This document shows positions 22,682 through 29,594 of a DNA stretch of 64,000 bases, piece after piece (within the stretch, counting starts at the first letter, position 1; every line of letters starts with the position of its first letter). The notes below the pieces were generated by a model that saw only the letters and a list, made by a program, of their open reading frames with translations, did no database searches and was not told the origin of the DNA. The stretch lies in the IMG/VR virus record IMGVR_UViG_3300043446_003702, positions 1 through 64,000 of that record. The stretch is one strand, 5' to 3'. The position numbers and the translations under genes were made by a program. The DNA is from a virus.

Positions 22682-22843
22682 ATGAAGCCAATCCAGTTTG
22701 AAAACAAAATTACTCGAGAAAGATTCATTTGCGATGACATCAGATTCCGGCGAGTGTTTGAAGGTGTTGAGTATATCTCTGTGCATCGACCCAATGAAAC
22801 TCGTCAATTGCTCATGCGCCTAGATGCATTACAACAAATTTAA
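22682..22843 (+). CDS. Small conserved phage protein
   Basis: 53 aa behind AGAGGAGAT. Sequence MKPIQFENKITRERFICDDI, then VHRPNETRQLLMRLDALQ. Resembles a small protein seen in several T4-like marine phages; function unknown. Accepted on its ribosome site and its place between tRNAs. Confidence 0.65.
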   Translation: MKPIQFENKITRERFICDDIRFRRVFEGVEYISVHRPNETRQLLMRLDALQQI

Positions 22844-22845
22844 AA

Positions 22846-22919
22846 GCCTCGTTCGTCTAATGGTAGGGCCGCGCTTTTACACAGCGCAGACGGCAGTTCG
22901 ATTCTGTCACGAGGTACCA
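22846..22919 (+). tRNA. tRNA-Val (TAC)
   Basis: Acceptor GCCTCGT/ACGAGGT, anticodon arm GCGCT-TTTACAC-AGCGC, encoded CCA; starts three bases after the preceding stop codon. Confidence 0.93.
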
Positions 22920-22995
22920 GCCACTATAGCAAAGATGGTCTATGCACCGGACTGAAAATCCGAGGATCCTGGTTCGATACCCGGTGGTGGCACCA
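22920..22995 (+). tRNA. tRNA-Phe (GAA)
   Basis: Directly abuts tRNA-Val without a spacer. Acceptor GCCACTA/TGGTGGC, anticodon loop CTGAAAA, encoded CCA. Confidence 0.92.
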
Positions 22996-23179
22996 AACTA
23001 CAATCCAATGCAAAATCTTTTTTCGGTGGCTTAACATCAGGTACAAACTCAGGTTTTTTACTTTGATACAGAAGATTCACCAGGAAACCACGATCTGTGG
23101 TCCAGTAGGCCGCAGGCACGTATGGCTGATGTGAAAAGTTTTGATACAAAACTTCAACTCGTAATTCATTGGATTGCAT
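22940..23179 (-). CDS. Possible small protein antisense to tRNA-Phe
   Basis: 79 codons; the first 67 look protein-like (ELRVEVLYQNFSHQPYVPAA, then LLYQSKKPEFVPDVKPPKK), the rest is the reverse of tRNA-Phe. No clear ribosome site. The same stretch has a 10-bp inverted repeat at its ends (23001-23010 with 23167-23176), like the structured spacers, so it may be RNA on the plus strand instead. Confidence 0.3.
   Translation of the reverse strand: MQSNELRVEVLYQNFSHQPYVPAAYWTTDRGFLVNLLYQSKKPEFVPDVKPPKKDFALDCSLVPPPGIEPGSSDFQSGA
23001..23176 (+). ncRNA. Possible structured spacer RNA G
   Basis: CAATCCAATG and CATTGGATTG would close a 176-base RNA between tRNA-Phe and tRNA-Leu by a perfect 10-bp stem. 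The alternative is the minus-strand ORF in the same place. Confidence 0.33.
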
Positions 23180-23191
23180 AATGTATTTACT

Positions 23192-23269
23192 GCCCCCATG
23201 GACAAATTGGCAAAGTCGCTTCTCTCAAAAGGAAGAGCATTCTCTGTTCGAATCAGAGTGGGGGTACCA
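23192..23269 (+). tRNA. tRNA-Leu (CAA), short variable loop
   Basis: Acceptor GCCCCCA/TGGGGGT, anticodon arm CTTCT-CTCAAAA-GGAAG, Leu-like D-arm (GAC-AAATTGGCAAA-GTC), encoded CCA. The variable region is only about six bases. Confidence 0.75.
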
Positions 23270-23277
23270 AGTATCAA

Positions 23278-23354
23278 GCCCTGGTGGCGCAATTGGTAGA
23301 CGCACCACTTTGAGGGGGTGTAAAGTGTGAGTTCGAATCTCACCCAGGGCACCA
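23278..23354 (+). tRNA. tRNA-Leu (GAG), short variable loop
   Basis: Acceptor GCCCTGG/CCAGGGC, Leu-type D-arm (GCGCAATTGGTAGACGC), anticodon loop TTGAGGG with a mismatch at 27-43, variable region of about five bases, encoded CCA. Confidence 0.78.
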
Positions 23355-23359
23355 CTCTA

Positions 23360-23437
23360 CTCTGTATGGCGCAGCCTGGTCAGCGCACTGGTCTGGGGGA
23401 CCAGGGGTCGCAAGTTCAAATCTTGCTACAGAGACCA
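23360..23437 (+). tRNA. tRNA-Pro (GGG)
   Basis: Acceptor CTCTGTA/TACAGAG, anticodon arm CTGGT-CTGGGGG-ACCAG, encoded CCA. Second Pro isoacceptor. Confidence 0.92.
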
Positions 23438-23459
23438 ATGATAACTAAAGAAAGCACTT

Positions 23460-23930
23460 ATGAAAAAACTAGATCTAGCACAAGTCACAGAATTCATCCA
23501 GGCTCAGACGCCTGAAACACGCATCTACCTGGGCTGTGATTCAGAACGCATCAGAATAGACGGACGCTGGTATGCTGACTATGTGCTGGCCATTGTAGTA
23601 CACATCAATGGCAACAACGGTTGTCGAATCTTTGGCGAAGTGCAACGCGAACCTGTGTGGGATCAAAAAGTCAACAAGCCTGCCATGCGTCTCATGACCG
23701 AAGTGTACAAGGTGTCAGAACTGTACTTGCAGTTGGCTGATGTGCTGGAAGATAGACTGGTGGAAGTTCACTTGGACATCAACCCCGACGAACACTATGG
23801 TTCAAGTTGTGTGGTCAGTCAAGCCATAGGCTACATCAAAGGCACATGTAATGTCATACCTTTCGTGAAACCACACGCCTTTGCCGCAAGTTACGCTGCT
23901 GATAGATTCAAAGGCTTGCAGGCGGCATAG
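23460..23930 (+). CDS. RNase H-like nuclease, DUF458/YkuK family
   Basis: 156 aa. IYLGCDSERI near residue 21 is the first strand with the catalytic-type Asp; VEVHLDINPDEHYGSS near residue 103 and a C-terminal ASYAADRFK complete the pattern of the predicted RNase H-like DUF458 family. Possibly an RNA or DNA processing nuclease. It lies among tRNA genes, which would fit RNA processing, but this is inference. Confidence 0.72.
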   Translation: MKKLDLAQVTEFIQAQTPETRIYLGCDSERIRIDGRWYADYVLAIVVHINGNNGCRIFGEVQREPVWDQKVNKPAMRLMTEVYKVSELYLQLADVLEDRLVEVHLDINPDEHYGSSCVVSQAIGYIKGTCNVIPFVKPHAFAASYAADRFKGLQAA

Positions 23931-23936
23931 AATATT

Positions 23937-24010
23937 GCGGGATTAGTTTAATGGCAAAACGGAACCTTGCCAAGGTTCATACACCAGTTCGATTCTGGTA
24001 TTCCGCTCCA
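23937..24010 (+). tRNA. tRNA-Gly (GCC)
   Basis: Acceptor GCGGGAT/ATTCCGC, anticodon arm GAACC-TTGCCAA-GGTTC, encoded CCA. Confidence 0.92.
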
Positions 24011-24013
24011 ATT

Positions 24014-24087
24014 GCTCTTGTAGTTAAGTGGCATAACGGCTCCATGGTAAGGAGCAGTCGACAGTTCGATTCTGTACTTGAGCACCA
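24014..24087 (+). tRNA. tRNA-Thr (GGT)
   Basis: Anticodon arm GCTCC-ATGGTAA-GGAGC, acceptor GCTCTTG/CTTGAGC with two T-T mismatches, encoded CCA. The weak acceptor may mean partial decay. Confidence 0.82.
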
Positions 24088-24162
24088 CGGCCTTTAGTTC
24101 AATGGATAGAATACCGGGCTTCGAACCCGGGGGTGGCGGTTCGATCCCGTCAGGGCCGGCCA
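24088..24162 (+). tRNA. tRNA-Arg (TCG)
   Basis: Abuts the previous tRNA. Acceptor CGGCCTT/AGGGCCG, anticodon arm CCGGG-CTTCGAA-CCCGG, encoded CCA. Last tRNA of the array; its 3' end overlaps the minus-strand CDS by 13 bases. Confidence 0.9.
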
Positions 24163-25391
24163 TTCAATAGTATAGGCTTGCTGGCAAAAGTTTTGTAGTT
24201 TAACACTGTGTAATTGTCGTACAGTGTTTTGTCAACCCAAGGAGTTAGTCCACTATTGGTGATATCTCCAATCAACAAAGATGTTTCGCCAACACAATTG
24301 GCAACTTCATTTAGTACCTCGCCTAATACAGCGCGAACATGAGGGTGCTGTTCTTCTAAAACACGCAATATTGGTAGTTCAAACTGCATGAAAAATCCAT
24401 AGTCGCTTTGCTTGTCTGCTTGCCATGCCCTAGCATCAAACCCTGGGTACAAATGTCTACGCATGGCATCCTGTACGTATCTGCTGAATTTAAGTTCAGT
24501 TCGCAAGTCTTCTATTGTGGAAATGTTGTGTGCCTTTGCCACCGTGGCGTCTTTACGGCATAAATCTATAAGTTCATACCAACCGCGTATGGCTAATTCA
24601 GGCAAGTCGGGAGTCCAATAAAATGGTTCCCAGATTACATTGTCTGGAAATCCATTGCTTCGGGTACAATAAGTGTAATTACGTATCAGACCTTCAGGAA
24701 AGAAGCCTTGATAGTTGTTGCCTGTTTGCATCACACAAGGTTTATCCAGTCCCACCAGTAATGCAGCACGTTGATTGCCAATGCGGCGTTGCAATTGCGC
24801 ATTGGTGGCAACACTGAGCCAACGACCAAAGAACACACCAGGCTTGGGTCTGCTGTCCAGGAACACTTGTTCAGCATCTCTATATGATTCAGCCACACGA
24901 TCCAACCACTCTATTTTGATCACACCTGTACCTGGATGCTCGTGTGCATAGCGTTCAGCATAGGGCACAGCATGGTACATGATCTCGCCATACCAATTGT
25001 CAGGATTTAGATTGTTGAATGGGGTTGAATTTTCCAACTCAGGTGTGACGAACACAATGATGTCATCTATGCGCAGGCCTTGTGCGGCAAAACTTTCAAT
25101 GATGTTGCGACTATCCCACCCACCACTGAACATCACTGCCACGTAGTCATACTGCTCACGTAGCTGTCTGGCTCTAGCATAGTACAATTCTTTAAGACTC
25201 TGATTGCGCCAATGTCCTGCTGCATGCGCCGAGGTCCATACATCATCGTAGTAATGCCAGGCCACAGGTTCACCGGTACGGTGACTGGCTTCTAGCGCAT
25301 CTCTGTTGGAGTAAAACCAACTATTGCCCACGGTGTAGTGCCCCAGTGGACTGTACAATACCTCGCCTACTGAATCTGGAACATATATCAT
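24150..25391 (-). CDS. PP-loop (asparagine synthase-like) ATPase domain protein
   Basis: 413 aa. VMFSGGWDSR near residue 90 is a PP-loop (SGGxDS) that binds ATP and forms an adenylate, as in AsnB C-domains and tRNA-modifying PP-loop enzymes. No N-terminal Cys glutaminase domain, so ammonia or another nucleophile would be used directly. The ATG at 25391 overlaps the upstream stop as ATGA, which is why the longer frame was cut. Pairs with the alpha/beta hydrolase. Confidence 0.72.
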   Translation of the reverse strand: MIYVPDSVGEVLYSPLGHYTVGNSWFYSNRDALEASHRTGEPVAWHYYDDVWTSAHAAGHWRNQSLKELYYARARQLREQYDYVAVMFSGGWDSRNIIESFAAQGLRIDDIIVFVTPELENSTPFNNLNPDNWYGEIMYHAVPYAERYAHEHPGTGVIKIEWLDRVAESYRDAEQVFLDSRPKPGVFFGRWLSVATNAQLQRRIGNQRAALLVGLDKPCVMQTGNNYQGFFPEGLIRNYTYCTRSNGFPDNVIWEPFYWTPDLPELAIRGWYELIDLCRKDATVAKAHNISTIEDLRTELKFSRYVQDAMRRHLYPGFDARAWQADKQSDYGFFMQFELPILRVLEEQHPHVRAVLGEVLNEVANCVGETSLLIGDITNSGLTPWVDKTLYDNYTVLNYKTFASKPILLNGRP

Positions 25392-26299
25392 GTTAGTAAA
25401 AATTCCGCAACACGATCTATTGCTGCTTGATAGCCATGTTCCCACAGTGCAAAATGTGTGACATCAGGTATGGTATAAGTTTCAATGTCACCGTTGGAAA
25501 AATAATCTACGGCACGGTGTAGCCATGACGCAGGCACTTCTACGTCATGTTCACCGCGTGTGAACAACATGCGCTTGCCATTCAACTGGGCTGTATCAAA
25601 TCCTGGATTGTCATGTGACATGGGCCAGTATATGCGATCCAGCCACCAGGTTCTGGGGGCTGACCACGAATCAAAATTGAATGAAGTATAGCCTTGTGTG
25701 AGTCTGCGCATTTCGCTGTGCCAAGTTGGCACACGTTGTGGCTCACCTATTTCTGTGTCACTGATGGCATTTAATTGTTTTTCAATTAATTGTTCAAGAC
25801 TGGTGCTCCAAAAACCAGACTCGGTGGCTGTGCGTTGCCACAATCGAACCAGTGATGCATTGTCCGCACACCAGGCTCGATCAAACACTGTGGGACTCAT
25901 GACCACAGCACTGTCCACCCATCCCTGTGCCAAAAGCACCAAAGGCACCATGGTTGTATTGCAGAAACCCAGTGCAGATACCTTGTGATATCTTGGCATG
26001 TGGTACAAAACAGTTGATATTTGTTCTGCAAAGTACAGCCTATCATAGTGAGTTTGTGGTACACCTGTGCTGTTACCAAAGCCCAAGGCATCAATCATGT
26101 ATACATTTATACCACCAGCAGCCAACTGTTCAGCATGTGTGACACCAGTACCTGGGTCAAAATGCCAAAAGTTTCTGGCACTCATGCTTCGTCCTGGCAA
26201 AATTACCACAGCATGATCATTGCCGGGTTGTGTAACTGAATGCACATAGATGCGCCCAGATTCAAATGGTACAAAGTAAGGAACGGAGAGCAAATTCAT
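25388..26299 (-). CDS. Alpha/beta hydrolase with possible Cys nucleophile
   Basis: 303 aa. VVILPGRSMSARN is the oxyanion strand, INVYMIDALGFGNS the next conserved strand, and ALGFCNTTMVPL occupies the nucleophile elbow with Cys instead of Ser. Acid in GEHDVEVP and His in VTHFALWE follow in the right order. Cys nucleophiles are known in dienelactone hydrolases. First gene of a two-gene operon with a leaderless-type promoter. Confidence 0.7.
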   Translation of the reverse strand: MNLLSVPYFVPFESGRIYVHSVTQPGNDHAVVILPGRSMSARNFWHFDPGTGVTHAEQLAAGGINVYMIDALGFGNSTGVPQTHYDRLYFAEQISTVLYHMPRYHKVSALGFCNTTMVPLVLLAQGWVDSAVVMSPTVFDRAWCADNASLVRLWQRTATESGFWSTSLEQLIEKQLNAISDTEIGEPQRVPTWHSEMRRLTQGYTSFNFDSWSAPRTWWLDRIYWPMSHDNPGFDTAQLNGKRMLFTRGEHDVEVPASWLHRAVDYFSNGDIETYTIPDVTHFALWEHGYQAAIDRVAEFLLT

Positions 26300-26304
26300 T
26301 GTGT

Positions 26305-26333
26305 ATTGTACTATAATTTAGTTGACTTTGCAA
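26305..26333 (-). promoter_or_regulatory. Minus-strand promoter, leaderless type
   Basis: On the minus strand TTGCAA, 17-bp spacer, TACAAT, five bases before ATG 26299. Confidence 0.6.
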
Positions 26334-26380
26334 TAGATTGTACCAAACAACGACATTAAAAAATACAATGGCAAAATAGC

Positions 26381-26410
26381 TTGACATAGGTGGTTTCTAT
26401 ACTATATACT
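26381..26410 (+). promoter_or_regulatory. Sigma70-like promoter of rubrerythrin
   Basis: TTGACA, 18-bp spacer, TATACT, then a leader with TAGGAGG before ATG 26437. Confidence 0.65.
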
Positions 26411-26436
26411 AGTGATGTCACTAATAGGAGGAACAC

Positions 26437-26874
26437 ATGACACAATCCGTAAAAGGAACCCGTACCGAATTGAATTTGAAAGAAGCATTTGCTGGCGAAT
26501 CACAGGCTAATCGTAGATACCTGTATTTTGCAAACATGGCCGACGTGGCCGGCGACAACGATGTGGCTGCGTTGTTTCGCAGCACTGCCGAAGGTGAAAC
26601 TGGACATGCACATGGACACATGGAGTACTTGATCGAAGGTGGCGCCGGAGATCCTGGCACAGGCATGAGCGCACGTACAGTGACCGAAGCCTTGGAAAGT
26701 GCTATCCACGGTGAAACACACGAGTACACTGACATGTATCCTGGCATGGCCAAAACAGCACGTGACGAAGGATTTGACGAAGTTGCCGACTGGTTTGAAA
26801 CTCTGGCCAAAGCCGAACGTAGTCATGCCAATCGCTTCTCCAAGGCCTTAGAAGCGCATAAAGCCGCACAATAA
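26437..26874 (+). CDS. Rubrerythrin-like diiron protein
   Basis: 145 aa, ferritin-like four-helix diiron domain: [22 protein letters not shown] (first EX6Y-type helix), [15 protein letters not shown] (ExxH), [20 protein letters not shown] and [11 protein letters not shown] (second ExxH). It lacks the C-terminal rubredoxin domain, which is supplied by the next gene. Function: peroxide reduction in the cytoplasm. Strong ribosome site TAGGAGG. Confidence 0.87.
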   Translation: MTQSVKGTRTELNLKEAFAGESQANRRYLYFANMADVAGDNDVAALFRSTAEGETGHAHGHMEYLIEGGAGDPGTGMSARTVTEALESAIHGETHEYTDMYPGMAKTARDEGFDEVADWFETLAKAERSHANRFSKALEAHKAAQ

Positions 26875-26884
26875 GGAGATGACC

Positions 26885-27019
26885 ATGCAACAATACATGT
26901 GCTCAGTTTGTGGTCATATTCATGACGAAGCCGTAGATGGTGTGTTTGCTGAATTGGACAAATACCACATCTGTCCCGAGTGTGGTTGCGGCAAGGAAGA
27001 GTACCAATTGGTACAATAA
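26885..27019 (+). CDS. Rubredoxin-like protein
   Basis: 44 aa with two CxxCG knuckles, MCSVCGHIHDE and CPECGCGKEE, that bind one iron or zinc. It sits ten bases after the rubrerythrin stop behind AAGGAG. Together they look like a split rubrerythrin: electron-transfer partner and diiron peroxidase. Shorter than classic rubredoxin and without its conserved aromatic loop, so zinc binding is possible. Confidence 0.8.
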   Translation: MQQYMCSVCGHIHDEAVDGVFAELDKYHICPECGCGKEEYQLVQ

Positions 27020-27027
27020 ATACACCG

Positions 27028-27052
27028 GCCCTGCACCGCAGGGCTTTTTTTT
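27028..27052 (+). terminator. Intrinsic terminator
   Basis: GCCCTGC/GCAGGGC, 7-bp stem, then a run of eight T. Confidence 0.87.
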
Positions 27053-27062
27053 AGGACAACAA

Positions 27063-27263
27063 ATGACAGAAACACACAAAAGAACCATAGTAAGAGCCAT
27101 TGTTTGGCGTGTGATTGCCACCTTGGTCACTGCTATTTGGGCTGGATGGAGTGGTGCTATCATGGCCAATATTGTACTGACAGTGTTGCACTACGTTCAT
27201 GAGCGGGTGTGGTTAAAGGTCCACTGGGGCAAAGTCAGTAGTACTACTGACTCAGAATCATGA
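27063..27263 (+). CDS. DUF2061 small membrane protein
   Basis: 66 aa. HKRTIVRAIVWRVIATLVTA and SGAIMANIVLTVLHYVHERV with a following VH-G are the typical two-helix pattern of DUF2061, an inner-membrane family of unknown role. ATG 27063 is chosen because the family begins there; the longer frame crosses the terminator. It ends with a perfect palindrome GTCAGTAGT/ACTACTGAC (27234-27251). Confidence 0.8.
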   Translation: MTETHKRTIVRAIVWRVIATLVTAIWAGWSGAIMANIVLTVLHYVHERVWLKVHWGKVSSTTDSES

Positions 27264-27287
27264 TATTCAGTATGTGATCTTGGTGGT

Positions 27288-27323
27288 TTGTGTAGTACAA
27301 TGATCATACATACAATTGTATGT
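27288..27323 (+). promoter_or_regulatory. Promoter with 16-bp palindrome over the -10
   Basis: TTGTGT, 17-bp spacer, TACAAT (27311-27316). The -10 lies inside ACATACAA-TTGTATGT (27308-27323), a perfect 16-bp palindrome that could be an operator or mRNA hairpin for the PqqA-like gene. Confidence 0.5.
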
Positions 27324-27342
27324 TTAATCAAAGGAGACTACT

Positions 27343-27417
27343 ATGAAATGGACTACACCATCAGCAAGCGACATGCGTTTCGGTTTTGAAATCACCATGT
27401 ACATTGCAAATCGTTAA
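27343..27417 (+). CDS. pqqA: PqqA-like PQQ precursor peptide
   Basis: 24 aa behind AAAGGAGACT. The N-terminus MKWTTPSASDM and C-terminus FGFEITMYIANR match bacterial PqqA, including Glu and Tyr spaced E-x3-Y, which PqqE (radical SAM, with chaperone PqqD) cross-links to make pyrroloquinoline quinone. It stands alone: own promoter with palindrome, own terminator. No pqqB, C, D, E or F was recognised in the window, so host enzymes would have to process it. The short length limits certainty, but match and length are both right. Confidence 0.82.
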   Translation: MKWTTPSASDMRFGFEITMYIANR

Positions 27418-27420
27418 ACA

Positions 27421-27444
27421 AAAAGGGCCTTGCAGCCCTTTTTC
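27421..27444 (+). terminator. Intrinsic terminator after pqqA-like gene
   Basis: AAAAGGGC/GCCCTTTT, 8-bp stem, 6-base loop, T-tract, beginning four bases after the stop. Confidence 0.85.
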
Positions 27445-27445
27445 A

Positions 27446-27474
27446 TTGACACACAAAGGAATCTTTGTTATACT
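27446..27474 (+). promoter_or_regulatory. Sigma70-like promoter
   Basis: TTGACA, 17-bp spacer, TATACT, serving the 27500-29539 run. Confidence 0.72.
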
Positions 27475-27499
27475 GTGATCCAAGGACGTAAATAACAGT

Positions 27500-27682
27500 A
27501 TGACTGACACAACTGAACCCAAAAAATTTACCGATGCATTGAAAGATGCATTAGCCCGAAAACATGCCGCTGCTCATCCTGATGCCAAGACCAAAAAAGG
27601 CAAAGACGGCAAAGCCAAACGATCTGGCACTCCCGTGATTGCGGGTAGACCAGTGCAACGAGCAGTGGGACGCGGTGGATGA
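27500..27682 (+). CDS. Small basic Lys/Ala-rich protein
   Basis: 60 aa, low complexity: TDALKDALARKHAAAHPDAK then KTKKGKDGKAKRSG and a C-terminal VIAGRPVQRAVGRGG. Probably disordered and nucleic-acid-binding (inference). The ATGA-type overlap with the next gene supports translation. Confidence 0.55.
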   Translation: MTDTTEPKKFTDALKDALARKHAAAHPDAKTKKGKDGKAKRSGTPVIAGRPVQRAVGRGG

Positions 27683-27990
27683 GCAACGAACAGGCCCGAT
27701 TCATCAACAGTAGACGCAGACACAAAAATGATGTGGCTGTGGCCCGACAACTCAAAATTGCCAAAAATGCGCATTGGCCTGGTGCTGTACCCAGTCCTGT
27801 GATCCGGCAGCCGCACAGACTTAACAAACATCATGCCATGGACTGTGGCAATCCCCGATGTTTCCTGTGTGGTAACCCAAGAAAAACACACAAAGAACGA
27901 CTCACACAGCAAGAACGTAGACTATTTCAAGATTTAGAACAGCAACGAGACAGACACTCAAACGGACTATCAACCAAGGACCAAGAATGA
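27679..27990 (+). CDS. Conserved small Cys-containing protein
   Basis: 103 aa, basic. Segment HHAMDCGNPRCFLCGNPRKT has three Cys and His that could bind zinc, followed by ERLTQQERRLFQD. The pattern occurs in phage and bacterial proteins of unknown function. Coupled to both neighbours. Confidence 0.65.
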   Translation: MSNEQARFINSRRRHKNDVAVARQLKIAKNAHWPGAVPSPVIRQPHRLNKHHAMDCGNPRCFLCGNPRKTHKERLTQQERRLFQDLEQQRDRHSNGLSTKDQE

Positions 27991-28253
27991 AACACCCAGC
28001 AGACAGAACAGCCGGCCTCAACTCAGAACTAGCAGTGGAGATGATCGGTAACCGATACAACTTGATTTTAGCCGGAGCTCGCCGCATGCGCGAACTCAGC
28101 CGAGGTGACTTACCTAGAATTACTTTGAAATTTCCACACAGCGCAGGGGTAACTGCACTGTTAGAAATTGAAGCTGGCAAAATTGGTCAAGACTACATCT
28201 ATCGTGAAACTGAAGTACAACCACGTAGACGCAACAAACAAGAAAGATTTTAA
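27987..28253 (+). CDS. rpoZ: RNA polymerase omega subunit-like protein
   Basis: 88 aa. [20 protein letters not shown] aligns directly with the bacterial omega motif ([20 protein letters not shown] in E. coli RpoZ), and [12 protein letters not shown] with its VIALREIEEGLI. Between them is a short insertion ([17 protein letters not shown]). Omega helps assemble beta' and carries part of the ppGpp site; a phage copy could replace host omega. The basic C-terminus ([10 protein letters not shown]) is unlike the host type. ATGA-coupled upstream; one-base overlap with ahcY downstream. Confidence 0.78.
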   Translation: MKHPADRTAGLNSELAVEMIGNRYNLILAGARRMRELSRGDLPRITLKFPHSAGVTALLEIEAGKIGQDYIYRETEVQPRRRNKQERF

Positions 28254-29539
28254 TGGATTACAAAGTAAAAGACATTGGCCTGGCAGCCTGGGGTCACAAA
28301 GAAATTGCCATAGCCAAAAATGAAATGCCAGGCTTGGTGGCTGTGTGTAAAGAACTTGCAGGCCAAAAACCCTTGGCCGGGGCAAGAATTGCTGGCAGTT
28401 TGCACATGACCATTCAGACAGCAGTGTTGGTGGAATCACTGATCGAACTTGGCGCCACAGTGCGTTGGAGCAGTTGTAATATCTTCAGCACTCAAGATCA
28501 TGCTGCCGCTGCCTTGGCCGAGCAAGGCATTCCGGTGTTTGCCTGGAAAGGCGAAACCGAAGAGGAATACTGGTGGTGCATTGAACAAACCTTGCAGGGT
28601 CCTGATGGCTGGCGTCCCAATATGTTGCTAGATGATGGTCATGACCTTACTGGTTATGTACATGATCGTCGACCAGAATTGCTGCCTGATATCTTGGGCG
28701 TGACTGAAGAAACCACCACAGGTATTCACAAATTGTTAGAACGTATTTCTGCAGGTACACTGAAATTGCCAGCCATCAATGTCAACGACTCAGTGACCAA
28801 GGCCAAGTTTGACAATTTGTATGGCTGTAGAGAAAGCCTGGTAGATGGTATCAAACGTGCCACCGACGTCATGATTGCCGGTAAAATTGCTGTGGTTGCA
28901 GGTTATGGTGATGTGGGCAAAGGATCCGCACAGGCCTTGAGAGCTTTGTCAGCCCAAGTGTGGGTCACGGAAATTGATCCTATTTGTGCATTGCAGGCTG
29001 CCATGGAAGGCTATCGTGTTGTCACCATGGACTATGCCGCAGACAAAGCTGATATTTTTGTCACTGCCACTGGCAACATTGATGTGATCACACGAGCACA
29101 CATGGAAAAGATGAAACACAATGCCATTGTGTGCAACATTGGACACTTTGATAGCGAAATTGACATTGCCGGCCTGGCCGACTGTGAGTGGGACGAAATC
29201 AAACCACAGGTTGATCATGTGACCATGAGCAGTGGTCGTAAAATCATTGTGCTGGCCCGTGGTAGATTGGTAAACTTAGGCTGTGCCACTGGACACCCCA
29301 GCTATGTGATGTCAAACAGTTTTACCAACCAAGTGCTGGCACAAATTGAGTTATGGCAAAATCACAGTGAATACAAACGAGGCCAACTGTACCTATTGCC
29401 CAAACACATTGATGAAAAAGTTGCACGATTACATCTGGGTCAAATTGGTGCAGAATTGACTGAGCTAACCTCTGCACAAGCGGCATACATTAGTGTTAAA
29501 ATTGACGGGCCTTACAAAGCAGATACCTACAGATATTGA
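28253..29539 (+). CDS. ahcY: Adenosylhomocysteinase (SAH hydrolase)
   Basis: 428 aa, full length. Signature [44 protein letters not shown] (NAD-binding) and [12 protein letters not shown], ending PYKADTYRY as in typical SahH (final ...KPDYYRY type). It splits S-adenosylhomocysteine to adenosine and homocysteine, relieving product inhibition of methyltransferases. That fits the several methyltransferases here and the radical SAM enzymes' demand for SAM recycling. Confidence 0.95.
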   Translation: MDYKVKDIGLAAWGHKEIAIAKNEMPGLVAVCKELAGQKPLAGARIAGSLHMTIQTAVLVESLIELGATVRWSSCNIFSTQDHAAAALAEQGIPVFAWKGETEEEYWWCIEQTLQGPDGWRPNMLLDDGHDLTGYVHDRRPELLPDILGVTEETTTGIHKLLERISAGTLKLPAINVNDSVTKAKFDNLYGCRESLVDGIKRATDVMIAGKIAVVAGYGDVGKGSAQALRALSAQVWVTEIDPICALQAAMEGYRVVTMDYAADKADIFVTATGNIDVITRAHMEKMKHNAIVCNIGHFDSEIDIAGLADCEWDEIKPQVDHVTMSSGRKIIVLARGRLVNLGCATGHPSYVMSNSFTNQVLAQIELWQNHSEYKRGQLYLLPKHIDEKVARLHLGQIGAELTELTSAQAAYISVKIDGPYKADTYRY

Positions 29540-29568
29540 TTGACCAAAATTTACCTTTCTGCTAAAAT
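29540..29568 (+). promoter_or_regulatory. Sigma70-like promoter
   Basis: TTGACC, 17-bp spacer with TGC, TAAAAT, overlapping the ahcY stop; followed by AAAGGAG. Confidence 0.65.
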
Positions 29569-29594
29569 TACAACTACAAAGAAAGGAGTGACGT

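Noticed and set aside
23192-23269. Reading the CAA tRNA as an opal suppressor (TCA)
   Set aside because: Only the frame with loop CTCAAAA gives a paired stem and T33; a TCA loop leaves the stem unpaired.
16176-24163. Many minus-strand ORFs of 60-90 codons across the tRNA region
   Set aside because: They read tRNA genes backwards (recurrent ...GFEPT/ESNP-like strings come from antisense T-arms) and have no ribosome sites.
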